DNA from: Aquipuribacter nitratireducens
GTDB taxonomy: Bacteria; Actinomycetota; Actinomycetes; Actinomycetales; JBBAYJ01
Assembly: GCF_037860835.1 (NCBI RefSeq)
Contig: NZ_JBBEOG010000001.1
Span: forward strand, 620,001-684,000
Reading direction: 5' to 3'
DNA length: 64,000 nucleotides
Part shown: one piece after another, positions 8,128-16,955 of the stretch
How positions within the stretch are numbered: the first letter of the stretch is position 1
Layout of the letters: every line of letters begins with the position of its first letter
Translations under genes and position numbers: made by a program
Notes under the pieces: generated by a model
Database searches by the model: none
The model's input: only the letters and a program-made list of their open reading frames with translations
Told to the model about the DNA's origin: nothing

Positions 8128-9552
8128 ATGGCGGCCGTGAGCGAGGCACCCCACCGGCCCCAGCAGCACGTCGTCGTCGTCGGCGGGGGACCGGGCGGCT
8201 ACGAGGCCGCCCTGGTCGCCGCGCAGCTCGGCGCCGACGTCACCGTCGTCGACGAGGACGGTCTCGGTGGCGCCGCGGTCCTCACCGACTGCGTGCCGAG
8301 CAAGACGCTCATCGCGACGAGCGAGGTCATGACGCAGGTCGACGGCTCGTCCCGGCTCGGCGTCCGCTACCCCAGCGCCGTCGCGGCCGGCGAGCACGTC
8401 GGCGTCGACATCGGCACCGTCAACGCGCGCGTCAAGCGGCTCGCCACCGCCCAGTCCCGCGACATCCGCCGCTCCCTCGAGGCCGTGGGGGTGCGGGTGG
8501 TGACGGGCCGCGGCCGGCTCACCGACGGTGCCGTGGAGGTCGAGGGCGGGGACGGCCCGGGGCGTTTCCCGGCCGACGCCGTCCTGCTGTCGACGGGGGC
8601 GACGCCCCGTCGGCTGCCCTCGGCGATGCCGGACGGGGAACGCATCCTCGACTGGCGCCAGCTGTACGACCTCGACGTCCTGCCCGAGCGGCTCGTCGTC
8701 GTGGGGTCCGGCGTCACCGGCGCCGAGTTCGCCTCCGCCTACCTCGCCCTCGGCAGCGAGGTCGTCCTCGTCTCCTCCCGCGACCGCGTGCTGCCCGGCG
8801 AGGACGCCGACGCCGCGACCGTCCTGGAGGACGCGTTCCGCCGCCGCGGCATGCGGGTGCTGTCCCGCTCGCGGGCGGAGACGGTCGAGCGCGTCGGGGA
8901 CGGGGTGGTCGTGCGGCTGTCCGACGGCAGCACGGTCGAGGGCTCGCACTGTCTCATGGCCGTCGGCTCGACCCCGAACACGGCCGGGATGGGCCTGGAG
9001 GACGTCGGGGTCGAGCTCACCCCCAGCGGCCACGTGGCCGTCGACCGGGTGTCCCGCACGAGCGTGCCCGGGGTGTACGCGGCCGGGGACTGCACGGGCG
9101 TGCTCGCGCTCGCGAGCGTCGCCGCGATGCAGGGCCGGATCGCGATGCGCCACCTGCTGGGCGACGCCGTGCGGCCGCTGTCGCTCAAGACCGTCGCGAG
9201 CAACATCTTCACCGCCCCGGAGATCGCGACGGTCGGGTGGACGCAGGCGCAGCTCGACAGCGGCGAGGCGCAGGGCAACGGCGTCATGCTGCCGCTCGCG
9301 ACGAACCCGCGGGCGAAGATGCAGGGCGTCGACGAGGGTTTCGTCAAGCTGTTCGCGCGGACCGGGTCCGGCACGGTGCTCGGCGGGGTCGTCGTCGGCC
9401 CGCGCGCGAGCGAGCTCATCTTCCCCATCACGCTCGCCGTCGAGCACCGGCTGACGGTCGACGACATGGCCCGCGCGTTCACCGTCTACCCGAGCCTGTC
9501 CGGCTCGATCGCCGAGGCGGCCCGCCAGCTGCACCCCGCGCCGCTCGCCTGA
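8128..9552 (+). CDS. lpdA: LpdA-type NAD(P)H-quinone dehydrogenase (lipoamide-dehydrogenase fold)
   Basis: A 474-residue two-dinucleotide-binding flavoprotein. FAD site VVVVGGGPGGYEAAL (residues 15-29), NAD(P) site VVVGSGVTGAEFASAY, and the second FAD motif GVYAAGDCTGV are clear. The disulfide motif is incomplete: GGAAVLTDCVPSKT has Cys55 but Ala at position 50 where lipoamide dehydrogenases have the first Cys, and the usual C-terminal HAHPT is FTVYPS. That combination is characteristic of M. tuberculosis LpdA (Rv3303c), which reduces quinones rather than lipoamide. GGAAGG precedes the ATG; a GTG at 8137 is an alternative start. Confidence 0.88.
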   Translation: MAAVSEAPHRPQQHVVVVGGGPGGYEAALVAAQLGADVTVVDEDGLGGAAVLTDCVPSKTLIATSEVMTQVDGSSRLGVRYPSAVAAGEHVGVDIGTVNARVKRLATAQSRDIRRSLEAVGVRVVTGRGRLTDGAVEVEGGDGPGRFPADAVLLSTGATPRRLPSAMPDGERILDWRQLYDLDVLPERLVVVGSGVTGAEFASAYLALGSEVVLVSSRDRVLPGEDADAATVLEDAFRRRGMRVLSRSRAETVERVGDGVVVRLSDGSTVEGSHCLMAVGSTPNTAGMGLEDVGVELTPSGHVAVDRVSRTSVPGVYAAGDCTGVLALASVAAMQGRIAMRHLLGDAVRPLSLKTVASNIFTAPEIATVGWTQAQLDSGEAQGNGVMLPLATNPRAKMQGVDEGFVKLFARTGSGTVLGGVVVGPRASELIFPITLAVEHRLTVDDMARAFTVYPSLSGSIAEAARQLHPAPLA

Positions 9553-9558
9553 GGGTCG

Positions 9559-9580
9559 CGGGCCCGGATTCTCGGGCCCG
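9559..9580. terminator. Hairpin between convergent lpdA and acc genes
   Basis: Inverted repeat CGGGCCCG (9559-9566) and CGGGCCCG (9573-9580) with a 6-base loop lies 7 bases after the lpdA stop and 18 bases from the 3' end of the carboxylase gene. It could terminate transcription from both sides. There is no T tract, as is usual in high-GC actinobacteria. Confidence 0.5.
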
Positions 9581-9597
9581 ACGGCCGCTCGCGGGCC

Positions 9598-11421
9598 CTA
9601 CGCGATCTCGCAGACCACCGCTCCGGCGGTGACGGTCCCGCCGACGCTCACCTGCAGGCCCTTGACGGTCCCGGCCTTGTGGGCGGTGAGCGGCTGCTCC
9701 ATCTTCATCGCCTCGAGGACGGCGACGAGGTCCCCCTCGGCGACCTCGTCCCCCTCGGCGACGACGACCTTGACGACGGTCGCCTGCATCGGGCTCGTGA
9801 GGGCGTCACCGGACACCGCCGCGCCGCCGGAGGCCTTGCGCCCGCTGCGGCGGGGCGCCCGCTGCAGCCCCCCGGCCGCGCCGGCACCCGCGGCGGCGAC
9901 CGCGAACCCGGCGGGGAGCGCGACCTCGACGCGGCGCCCGTCGACCTCGACGACGACACGCTGCTTCTCGCCGCCGCCGGCCTCGTCCGCCCCGCCGCCG
10001 CCGCCCGGCGACCACGGCGCGATCGTGTTGTCGAACTCCGTCTCGATCCAGCGGGTGTGGACCGTGAAGGCCTCGTCCGGGTCGGCCGGGGCGAACGCGG
10101 GGTCGGAGACGACGGTCCGGTGGAACGGGATCACCGTCGGCAGGCCCTCGACCGTGAACTCCGCGAGCGCCCGCCGCGACCGCTCGAGCGCCTGCTGCCG
10201 GGTGGCGCCGGTGACGACGAGCTTCGCGAGCATGGAGTCGAAGCCGCCGCCGACGACGCTGCCGGCCGTGACGCCGGAGTCCAGCCGGACGCCGGGACCG
10301 CTCGGCGGCCGCCACACGTCGACGGGGCCGGGCTGGGGGAGGAACCCGCGCCCGGCGTCCTCGCCGTTGATGCGGAACTCGATGGAGTGCCCCCGCTCCT
10401 CGGGGTCGTCGTAGCCGAGGGCCTCGCCCGCCGCGACGCGGAACTGCTCGCGGACGAGGTCGATGCCCGTGACCTCCTCCGAGACGCAGTGCTCGACCTG
10501 CAGGCGCGTGTTGACCTCGAGGAAGCTGATGGTGCCGTCCTGCCCGACGAGGAACTCGCACGTGCCGGCCCCGACGTAGCCGGCCTCCCGCAGGATCGCC
10601 TTCGACGCCGCGTACAGCTGCTCCACCTGCGCCTGCGACAGGAACGGTGCCGGGGCCTCCTCGACGAGCTTCTGGTGGCGCCGCTGCAGCGAGCAGTCCC
10701 GGGTCGACACGACGACGACCCCGCCGTGGGTGTCGGCGAGGCACTGGGTCTCCACGTGGCGCGGCCGGTCGAGGTACCGCTCGACGAAGCACTCGCCGCG
10801 CCCGAACGCGCCGACGGCCTCGCGGACGGCGGACTCGTAGAGCTCCGGGACCTCCTCGAGGGTGCGGGCGACCTTGAGGCCGCGCCCGCCGCCGCCGAAC
10901 GCGGCCTTGATGGCGATCGGCAGGCCGTGCTCCTGTGCGAAGGCCACGACCTCGTCGGCGTCGGCGACCGGGTCCGGGGTGCCGGCGACGAGCGGCGCCC
11001 CCGCCCGGGCGGCGATGTGCCGCGCCGACACCTTGTCCCCGAGGTCGCGGATCGCCTGCGGCGGCGGACCCACCCACACGAGGCCGGCGTCGATCACGGC
11101 CTGCGCGAAGTCGGCGTTCTCCGACAGGAACCCGTAGCCGGGGTGCACGGCGTCCGCGCCGGCCTTCTCCGCGACCGCGAGCAGCTTCGCGACGTCGAGG
11201 TAGGTCTCGGCCGAGGTGCTGCCCCCGAGGGCGAACGCCTCGTCCGCCGCGGTGACGTGGGGGCTGTCGGCGTCCGGGTCCGCGTAGACCGCCACCGAGC
11301 GGAGACCGTGGTCGGCGCACGCCCGGGCGACGCGCACGGCGATCTCACCCCGGTTCGCGATGAGCACGGTGGTGAAGGGCCGGGCGGACCCGGCGGCGGG
11401 GGAGGACAGCGTCGTCGACAT
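9598..11421 (-). CDS. accA3: Acyl-CoA carboxylase alpha chain: biotin carboxylase fused to biotin carrier (BCCP)
   Basis: A 607-residue biotinylated subunit that carboxylates its own biotin with ATP and bicarbonate and passes CO2 to a beta subunit. Order: biotin carboxylase N-domain ([17 protein letters not shown], near residue 18), ATP-grasp domain with the Gly loop [32 protein letters not shown]-domain, a Gly/Ala-rich linker (about 465-520), and a BCCP domain with the biotin acceptor Lys573 in EAMKMEQ. A TAGGCT box precedes the ATG by 8 bases. The partner beta, epsilon and biotin-ligase genes are all within 25 kb. The symbol follows the M. tuberculosis counterpart. Confidence 0.93.
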   Translation of the reverse strand: MSTTLSSPAAGSARPFTTVLIANRGEIAVRVARACADHGLRSVAVYADPDADSPHVTAADEAFALGGSTSAETYLDVAKLLAVAEKAGADAVHPGYGFLSENADFAQAVIDAGLVWVGPPPQAIRDLGDKVSARHIAARAGAPLVAGTPDPVADADEVVAFAQEHGLPIAIKAAFGGGGRGLKVARTLEEVPELYESAVREAVGAFGRGECFVERYLDRPRHVETQCLADTHGGVVVVSTRDCSLQRRHQKLVEEAPAPFLSQAQVEQLYAASKAILREAGYVGAGTCEFLVGQDGTISFLEVNTRLQVEHCVSEEVTGIDLVREQFRVAAGEALGYDDPEERGHSIEFRINGEDAGRGFLPQPGPVDVWRPPSGPGVRLDSGVTAGSVVGGGFDSMLAKLVVTGATRQQALERSRRALAEFTVEGLPTVIPFHRTVVSDPAFAPADPDEAFTVHTRWIETEFDNTIAPWSPGGGGGADEAGGGEKQRVVVEVDGRRVEVALPAGFAVAAAGAGAAGGLQRAPRRSGRKASGGAAVSGDALTSPMQATVVKVVVAEGDEVAEGDLVAVLEAMKMEQPLTAHKAGTVKGLQVSVGGTVTAGAVVCEIA

Positions 11422-11429
11422 CGCTGCGG

Positions 11430-11435
11430 AGCCTA
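11430..11435 (-). promoter_or_regulatory. -10 element of the biotin carboxylase gene
   Basis: TAGGCT on the minus strand, ending 8 bases before the ATG at 11421. No ribosome binding site is visible between them. Confidence 0.5.
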
Positions 11436-11576
11436 GCCGGACGCCGTGCGGGGAGGCCGCCGCGCACCGACGTGCGTCGTCCGGGATGTCCGGGTATGAC
11501 TGCTTCGTGTCACCCCCGGTCGCCGGACCGGGCGGTCACGGGTCCCGGCGACGCCGCCGGGAGGAGGGGGACGCCG

Positions 11577-12905
11577 ATGACGGCGGACCGGAACGAGAGA
11601 CGGGCGCCGCTGGGGCTGCGCCGGGGTCTGGCTCCCGCGCTGGGGGTGGTGCCGCTGGCGGTGCTCGCCGCGTGCGGTGGCGGCGACCCCGGGGCCGCGA
11701 CGAGCCTCACGTGGTACACGATCCCGGACAACGGCGGCCAGGCGGAGGTCGCCGCCGCGTGCAGCGAGTCCTCCGAGGGCGCGTACACGATCGAGACCGC
11801 GAGCCTGCCGAGCGACGCCGACGCCCAGCGCGAGCAGCTCATCCGCCGCCTCGCCGCGAACGACGCCTCGATCGACATCATGAGCCTCGACCCGCCGTTC
11901 GTGCCGGAGTTCGCCGAGGCCGGCTTCATCGCCGACATCCCCGACGAGCTCGCGGAGACGTTCACCGACGACGTCTTCGACGCCGCCGTCGAGAGCGCGA
12001 CGTGGAAGGACGAGCTCGTCGCCGCGCCGATGTGGACCAACACGCAGCTGCTCTGGTACCGCACCTCCGTCGCCGAGGAGGCGGGACTCGACCTCGAGAG
12101 CGGACCGGTGACGTGGGAGCAGGTCATCGACGCCGCCGAGGAGACCGGCACGACGATCTCGGTCCAGGCCAACCGCTACGAGGGCTACACCGTCTGGATC
12201 AACGCGCTCATCGAGGGCGCGGGCGGGCAGGTGCTGGAGAACCCGGAGGCCGAGCCCGAGGACCTCGAGCTCGGCCTCGACGGGGACGCCGCCGCCGAGG
12301 CCGCCGCGGTCATCCGGCAGGCCGTCGACGCCGGGGTCGTGGGCCCGAGCGTGTCGACGTCGACGGAGGAGGAGTCCCTCGCGCTGTTCCAGCGGGAGGG
12401 CAGCGGCTTCATGGTCAACTGGCCGTACGTCTACGAGGCCTTCAACGGCGCGGTCGAGAGCGGCGCCCTCGACGAGGCGTTCCTCGACGACCTCGGCTGG
12501 ACGACGTACCCCCGCACCGTCGAGGGCGAGGAGGCCGCCCCGCCGTTCGGCGGCGGAGCGGTCGGCGTCGGGGCGTTCAGCGAGAACGGCGACCTCGCGC
12601 TCGAGGCCGTCGAGTGCCTCGTGAGCCCGGAGAGCCAGAAGCTGCTGTGGCAGGTCAACGGCGTGCCCGCCGCGACCCGCTCGGTCTACGACGACGAGGA
12701 GATCCAGGAGCAGTACCCCGCGGCGGACGCCATCCGCGAGTCCATGGAGCTGTCCCGGCCGCGGCCGCTGACCCCGTACTACGGCGAGGTGTCGCAGTCC
12801 CTGCAACGCACCTTCCACCCGCCCGGCGAGGTCGACCCCGACCGCACCCCGCAGGAGGCGGCCGACCTCATCCAGGGCGTGCTGGCGAAGGAGGACCTGC
12901 TGTGA
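11577..12905 (+). CDS. Sugar ABC transporter, substrate-binding lipoprotein
   Basis: A 442-residue family-1 (maltose/trehalose-type) extracellular solute-binding protein. The signal peptide GLAPALGVVPLAVLAAC ends in a lipobox with Cys33 as the lipidated residue. The mature protein has the usual two-lobe pattern (LTWYTIPDNGGQAEV, LIRRLAANDASIDIMSLD, LWYRTSVAEEAGLD, FMVNWPYVYEAF). A strong GGAGGAGGGGG precedes the ATG. It is the first gene of a four-gene importer operon. The set resembles LpqY-SugABC (trehalose), but the sugar is not known and no glycosidase or regulator is adjacent. Confidence 0.9.
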   Translation: MTADRNERRAPLGLRRGLAPALGVVPLAVLAACGGGDPGAATSLTWYTIPDNGGQAEVAAACSESSEGAYTIETASLPSDADAQREQLIRRLAANDASIDIMSLDPPFVPEFAEAGFIADIPDELAETFTDDVFDAAVESATWKDELVAAPMWTNTQLLWYRTSVAEEAGLDLESGPVTWEQVIDAAEETGTTISVQANRYEGYTVWINALIEGAGGQVLENPEAEPEDLELGLDGDAAAEAAAVIRQAVDAGVVGPSVSTSTEEESLALFQREGSGFMVNWPYVYEAFNGAVESGALDEAFLDDLGWTTYPRTVEGEEAAPPFGGGAVGVGAFSENGDLALEAVECLVSPESQKLLWQVNGVPAATRSVYDDEEIQEQYPAADAIRESMELSRPRPLTPYYGEVSQSLQRTFHPPGEVDPDRTPQEAADLIQGVLAKEDLL

Positions 12906-13921
12906 GCACGAGCGCGTCCGCGGCGACCGCCGCGGGGACAGGGGACCTGCGGCTGGAGCGCAGGGGTGACGGGAGCGACGACGGCGGACCGCCGGGTGAC
13001 GGCGGGAACCGCCGGGCGCAGGAGGTGGCGAGGGCCCGAGCGAGCGAGCGGGTGCGCGCCGAGCGCCGCCTCGGCTGGCTGCTCGCCGGTCCCGCCTTCG
13101 TCGTCATGCTGTCGGTGACCCTCTACCCGATCCTCCAGGCGACGTACGACTCGCTGTTCGACTACCGCCTCACCGACCCCGACAACAGGGCGTTCGTCGG
13201 GCTGGAGAACTACGGGGTCATCCTCACCGACCCCGTGTGGTGGCGGGCCTTCGGCGTGACGTCCCTCATCACCGTCATCACGGTCGTCGTGGAGCTCGTC
13301 CTCGGCTTCGCCCTCGCCCTCGTCATGCACAAGGTGCTGACGGGCCTGCGGGGGATCGTCCGGGCCGCGATCCTCATCCCGTACGCGATCATCACCGTCG
13401 TCTCCGCGTTCGCGTGGCAGTTCGCCTTCGCCAACGACACGGGCTTCGTCAACACGTGGTTCCGGCTCGGCCAGCTCGACTGGTTCGGCGACTTCTGGAC
13501 CGCCCTCGTCGTCATCTGCGCGAGCGAGATCTGGAAGACGACGCCGTTCATCTCCCTCCTCCTGCTCGCCGGCCTCGCGCAGGTGCCGGAGGACATGCAG
13601 GAGGCCGCGAAGGTCGACGGCGCGACGTGGTGGGAGCGCTTCCGCCGCGTGACGGTCCCGAGCATGAAGGCGTCGATCATGGTGGCGGTCCTGTTCCGCG
13701 CCCTCGACGCGTTCCGGGTCTTCGACAACATCTTCATCATGACGAACGGTGCGCAGGGCACCGAGTCGCTGTCGATCCTCGCCTACCGGCAGACCATCAG
13801 CCGGGTCGAGATCGGGCTCGGCTCCGCCGTGTCGGTCCTGCTGTTCCTGTCCGTCGTCCTCATCGCCGTCGGCTTCGTCAAGGGGTTCAAGGTCGACCTC
13901 GCCGCAGGGAGGAACAGCTGA
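12902..13921 (+). CDS. Sugar ABC transporter permease 1 (MalF/SugA-like)
   Basis: A 339-residue inner-membrane permease. A charged cytosolic N-terminus of about 60 residues is followed by six membrane segments, beginning WLLAGPAFVVMLSVTLYPIL. The EAA loop that docks on the ATPase is EAAKVDGATWWERFRRVTVP. The GTG start overlaps the stop of the binding-protein gene (GTGA), and its own stop shares a base with the ATG of permease 2. Two permeases imply a heterodimeric channel. Confidence 0.92.
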   Translation: MSTSASAATAAGTGDLRLERRGDGSDDGGPPGDGGNRRAQEVARARASERVRAERRLGWLLAGPAFVVMLSVTLYPILQATYDSLFDYRLTDPDNRAFVGLENYGVILTDPVWWRAFGVTSLITVITVVVELVLGFALALVMHKVLTGLRGIVRAAILIPYAIITVVSAFAWQFAFANDTGFVNTWFRLGQLDWFGDFWTALVVICASEIWKTTPFISLLLLAGLAQVPEDMQEAAKVDGATWWERFRRVTVPSMKASIMVAVLFRALDAFRVFDNIFIMTNGAQGTESLSILAYRQTISRVEIGLGSAVSVLLFLSVVLIAVGFVKGFKVDLAAGRNS

Positions 13922-14760
13922 TGCCCGGCCGCACCCGCGAGAAGGTCCTCTGGTACGTCGCGGCGCTCGTCGTCGTCCTCTACGCCCTGTTCCCGGTGGC
14001 GTGGATCGTGTCGCTGTCGCTCAAGCCGACGGCCGACCTCACGAACCGGCAGTTCCTGCCGACGACGCCGACGCTGGAGAACTACGAGCAGATCCTCCTG
14101 GGCGACGCCCGGGAGCTCTTCCTGCCCGCGCTCGGCGTCTCCGTCGTCGTGTCGGGGCTGTCGACGCTGCTCGCGGTCGTCCTCGCGACGTTCTGCGCGT
14201 ACGCGATCGCGCGGCTCGACTTCCCGGGCAAGCGGTTCGTCCTCGGCTCCGCCCTCGCGGTGTCGATCTTCCCCGTCATCAGCATCGTGACGCCGCTGTT
14301 CAACGTGTGGCGCTCCATCGGGCTGTACGACACGATCCCCGGCCTCGTCATCCCGTACATGGCGCTCACGCTGCCGCTGTCGATCTGGGTGCTGTCGGCG
14401 TTCTTCCGGCAGATCCCGTGGGAGCTCGAGCAGGCCGCGCAGGTCGACGGGGCGACGACGTGGCAGGCGTTCCGGAAGGTCATCGTCCCGCTCGCCGCGC
14501 CCGGGGTGTTCACCACCGCGATCATCGCGTTCTTCATCGCGTGGAACGACTTCGTCTTCGGCATCTCGCTGACCTCGACGGAGCGGGCCCGACCGGTGCC
14601 CGCCGCGCTCGCGTTCTTCACGGGCGAGTCGCAGTTCGTCGAGCCGACCGGCGCCATCGCCGCGGCGGCCGTCGTCGTGACCGTCCCCGTCGTCGTCCTC
14701 GTCCTCATCTTCCAGCGCCGGATCGTGTCCGGCCTCACGTCCGGCGCCGTCAAGGGGTAA
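13921..14760 (+). CDS. Sugar ABC transporter permease 2 (MalG/SugB-like)
   Basis: A 279-residue permease with six membrane segments starting VLWYVAALVVVLYALFPVAW. The EAA motif reads QAAQVDGATTWQAFRKVIVP and is followed by the final segments and a short cytosolic tail ending TSGAVKG. The start ATG overlaps the last base of the upstream stop (TGATG), with GGGAGGAAC as ribosome binding site inside the upstream gene. It would pair with permease 1. Confidence 0.92.
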   Translation: MPGRTREKVLWYVAALVVVLYALFPVAWIVSLSLKPTADLTNRQFLPTTPTLENYEQILLGDARELFLPALGVSVVVSGLSTLLAVVLATFCAYAIARLDFPGKRFVLGSALAVSIFPVISIVTPLFNVWRSIGLYDTIPGLVIPYMALTLPLSIWVLSAFFRQIPWELEQAAQVDGATTWQAFRKVIVPLAAPGVFTTAIIAFFIAWNDFVFGISLTSTERARPVPAALAFFTGESQFVEPTGAIAAAAVVVTVPVVVLVLIFQRRIVSGLTSGAVKG

Positions 14761-14771
14761 GGAGCACTCCC

Positions 14772-16091
14772 GTGGCACAGATCCAGCTGAAGAACATCGT
14801 CAAGGTCTACGGGGACGGCTTCGCGGCCGTCGACGACGTCAGCATCGACATCGACGACGGCGAGTTCGTCATCCTCGTCGGGCCGTCCGGGTCGGGGAAG
14901 TCGACGCTGCTGCGCATGATCGCCGGCCTGGAGGACATCACGTCCGGCGACCTCACCATCGGCGGCACCCGGGTCAACGAGAAGGCGCCGCGCGACCGCG
15001 GCCTCGCGATGGTCTTCCAGAACTACGCCCTGTACCCGCACCTCACGGTGTACGAGAACATCGCGTTCCCCCTGCGGCTCGCCAAGCACAGGATGAAGGA
15101 CGCCGACGTCGACGCCGCCGTCCGCAACGCCGCCGGGCTGCTGGAGCTGGAGGAGCACCTCGAGCGCAAGCCCGCCAACCTCTCCGGCGGGCAGCGCCAG
15201 CGCGTGGCCATGGGGCGGGCGCTGGTCCGGGAGGCCAACGCGTTCCTCTTCGACGAGCCCCTGTCGAACCTCGACGCCAAGCTGCGCGGGCAGATGCGGA
15301 CGGAGATCGCCCGGCTGCAGCGCCGGCTCGGCACGACGACGGTCTACGTCACGCACGACCAGACGGAGGCCATGACGCTCGGCGACCGCGTCGCCGTGCT
15401 GCGGCGCGGCGTGCTCCAGCAGGTCGCGAGCCCCCGCGAGCTGTACGAGCAGCCCGTCAACCTCTTCGTCGCCGGGTTCATCGGCTCCCCGCCGATGAAC
15501 TTCGTCCCCGGCCGGGTCGACGGCGGCACCCTCCACCTGCCGTTCGGCGACCTCCCGCTGCCGGAGGACATGGTGGCCGCCGTCGGCGACCGCGAGGTCG
15601 TGGTCGCGGGGGTCCGCCCCGAGCACTTCGAGGACGCGTCCCTCGTCGACGACGACCGCGAGGGCGGCGTGACGTTCGAGGCGGACGTCGACGTCACCGA
15701 GTGGCTCGGGGACGAGCTGTACGCGTACGTGCCGTTCGAGGCCGAGGGCGAGGTCCGGCAGAAGCTCGAGGACCTCGACCGCGAGCTCGACGGCGAGGGC
15801 ATGCGCACGCAGCTGGTCGTCGCGCTCGACGGGCAGAGCCGGGTGCGCGACGGGTCACGGGCCCGGCTGTGGCTCGACACGACCCGCATGCACCTGTTCG
15901 ACCCCGAGACGGGGGAGAACCTCACCCGGGACGAGGAGAAGGCCGCGCAGCTCGGCAAGGAGAGCGCCGACGCGCGACGGGAGGCGCTGGAGCGCGAGAA
16001 GCAGCACCGGGACGCCGCCGCGTCCGACGGCGGGCGCCCGCGCACCGTCGACGTGCGCGACCAGGGGCAGCGGACGGGCGCCCGGGCCTGA
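14772..16091 (+). CDS. Sugar ABC transporter ATPase (MsmK/UgpC/SugC-like)
   Basis: A 439-residue ATPase of the sugar-importer type. Walker A GPSGSGKST is near residue 37, the Q-loop lies in VFQNYALYPH, the signature LSGGQRQRVAMGRAL is near 137, Walker B is FLFDEPLSNLDAK near 160 and the switch His is in VTHDQTEAM. The C-terminal TOBE/MalK-like region (240-390) is followed by a charged tail of about 50 residues (DEEKAAQLGKESADARREAL) not needed for ATPase function. Starts at GTG 14772 with GGAG 8 bases upstream. Unusually for Gram-positives, the ATPase is encoded with its own importer rather than shared at a distant locus. Confidence 0.93.
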   Translation: MAQIQLKNIVKVYGDGFAAVDDVSIDIDDGEFVILVGPSGSGKSTLLRMIAGLEDITSGDLTIGGTRVNEKAPRDRGLAMVFQNYALYPHLTVYENIAFPLRLAKHRMKDADVDAAVRNAAGLLELEEHLERKPANLSGGQRQRVAMGRALVREANAFLFDEPLSNLDAKLRGQMRTEIARLQRRLGTTTVYVTHDQTEAMTLGDRVAVLRRGVLQQVASPRELYEQPVNLFVAGFIGSPPMNFVPGRVDGGTLHLPFGDLPLPEDMVAAVGDREVVVAGVRPEHFEDASLVDDDREGGVTFEADVDVTEWLGDELYAYVPFEAEGEVRQKLEDLDRELDGEGMRTQLVVALDGQSRVRDGSRARLWLDTTRMHLFDPETGENLTRDEEKAAQLGKESADARREALEREKQHRDAAASDGGRPRTVDVRDQGQRTGARA

Positions 16092-16098
16092 GCCCGGG
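16081..16098 (+). terminator. Hairpin at the end of the sugar importer operon
   Basis: Perfect 7-bp stem CCCGGGC (16081-16087)/GCCCGGG (16092-16098) with loop CTGA that contains the stop codon of the ATPase gene. It lies between the convergent ATPase and map genes. Confidence 0.5.
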
Positions 16099-16137
16099 TC
16101 GACCCGGCCCCGCGGCGCGCGGTCCGGCACCGGCGAC

Positions 16138-16908
16138 TCAGCGGGGGAGCGTCAGCACCTCGACGCCGTCCTCGGTCACCGCCACCGTGTGCTCGCTGTG
16201 CGCCGTCCGGCACCCGGTCGCGCTGCGCAGCGTCCAGCCGTCGTCGTCGACGACGAGCTCGTCGGTGTCCGCCATGACCCACGGCTCCAGCGCGAGCAGC
16301 AGCCCGGGTCGCAGGACGTACCCGCGCCCGGGCCGGCCGTCGTTCGGCACGTGCGGGTCCTGGTGCATCGTCGAGCCGACGCCGTGGCCACCGAACTCGG
16401 TGTTGACCGGGTGGCCCGCGCCCCGCAGCACCGTCCCGATGGCGTGCGAGAGGTCACCGATCCGCACCCCCGGTCCCGCGGCGTCGATCGCCGCGGCGAG
16501 GGCGCGCTCGGTCACCTCGACGAGCGGGTCGGGCGCCTCGTCCGGGCGCGCGCCGACGACGAAGCTGAGGGCCGAGTCGGCGACGACGCCGTGGAGGGAC
16601 ACCGCGAGGTCGAGCGACACGAGGTCGCCGTCGGCGAGCACCTGGTCGCGGGGGCGCCCGTGGAGGACCGCGTCGTTCACCGACGTGCAGACGTAGTGGC
16701 CGAAGGGCCCGCGGCCGAACGACGGCGCGTAGTCGACGTAGCACGACACGGCGCCCGCCGCCTCGATCATCCGCCGCGCCTCCGCGTCGAGCTCGAGGAG
16801 GTTCGTGCCCGGCGTGCTGCGTTCCCGCAGCGTCCGGAGGATGTCCGCGACCAGGGCGCCGGTCTCCCGGCCCCGGGCCACCTCGGCGGGCGACAGGAGC
16901 TCGATCAC
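16138..16908 (-). CDS. map: Methionine aminopeptidase, type I
   Basis: A 256-residue metallo-aminopeptidase that removes the initiator Met. The five metal ligands are visible: Asp in SLDLAVS, Asp in VVADSA, His in FGGHGVGSTMHQDPHV, Glu in LALEPW and Glu in AHSEHTVAV. The protein lacks the N-terminal zinc/SH3 extension of some actinobacterial MetAPs. The GTG at 16908 is the start; CAGGCT lies 7 bases upstream and GGAGGG abuts it. Not in an operon with ackA, which ends 47 bases upstream on the same strand. Confidence 0.93.
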   Translation of the reverse strand: MIELLSPAEVARGRETGALVADILRTLRERSTPGTNLLELDAEARRMIEAAGAVSCYVDYAPSFGRGPFGHYVCTSVNDAVLHGRPRDQVLADGDLVSLDLAVSLHGVVADSALSFVVGARPDEAPDPLVEVTERALAAAIDAAGPGVRIGDLSHAIGTVLRGAGHPVNTEFGGHGVGSTMHQDPHVPNDGRPGRGYVLRPGLLLALEPWVMADTDELVVDDDGWTLRSATGCRTAHSEHTVAVTEDGVEVLTLPR

Positions 16909-16955
16909 ACCCTCCAGCCTGCCGTACCCGGTGGCTCGTGCCCCCGGCGGCGCCC

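Noticed and set aside
11577-16091. Assigning the importer to trehalose (LpqY-SugABC) or maltose
   Set aside because: Gene order and family fit either. No sugar-specific residue, regulator or glycosidase could be read, so only a generic sugar importer is called.
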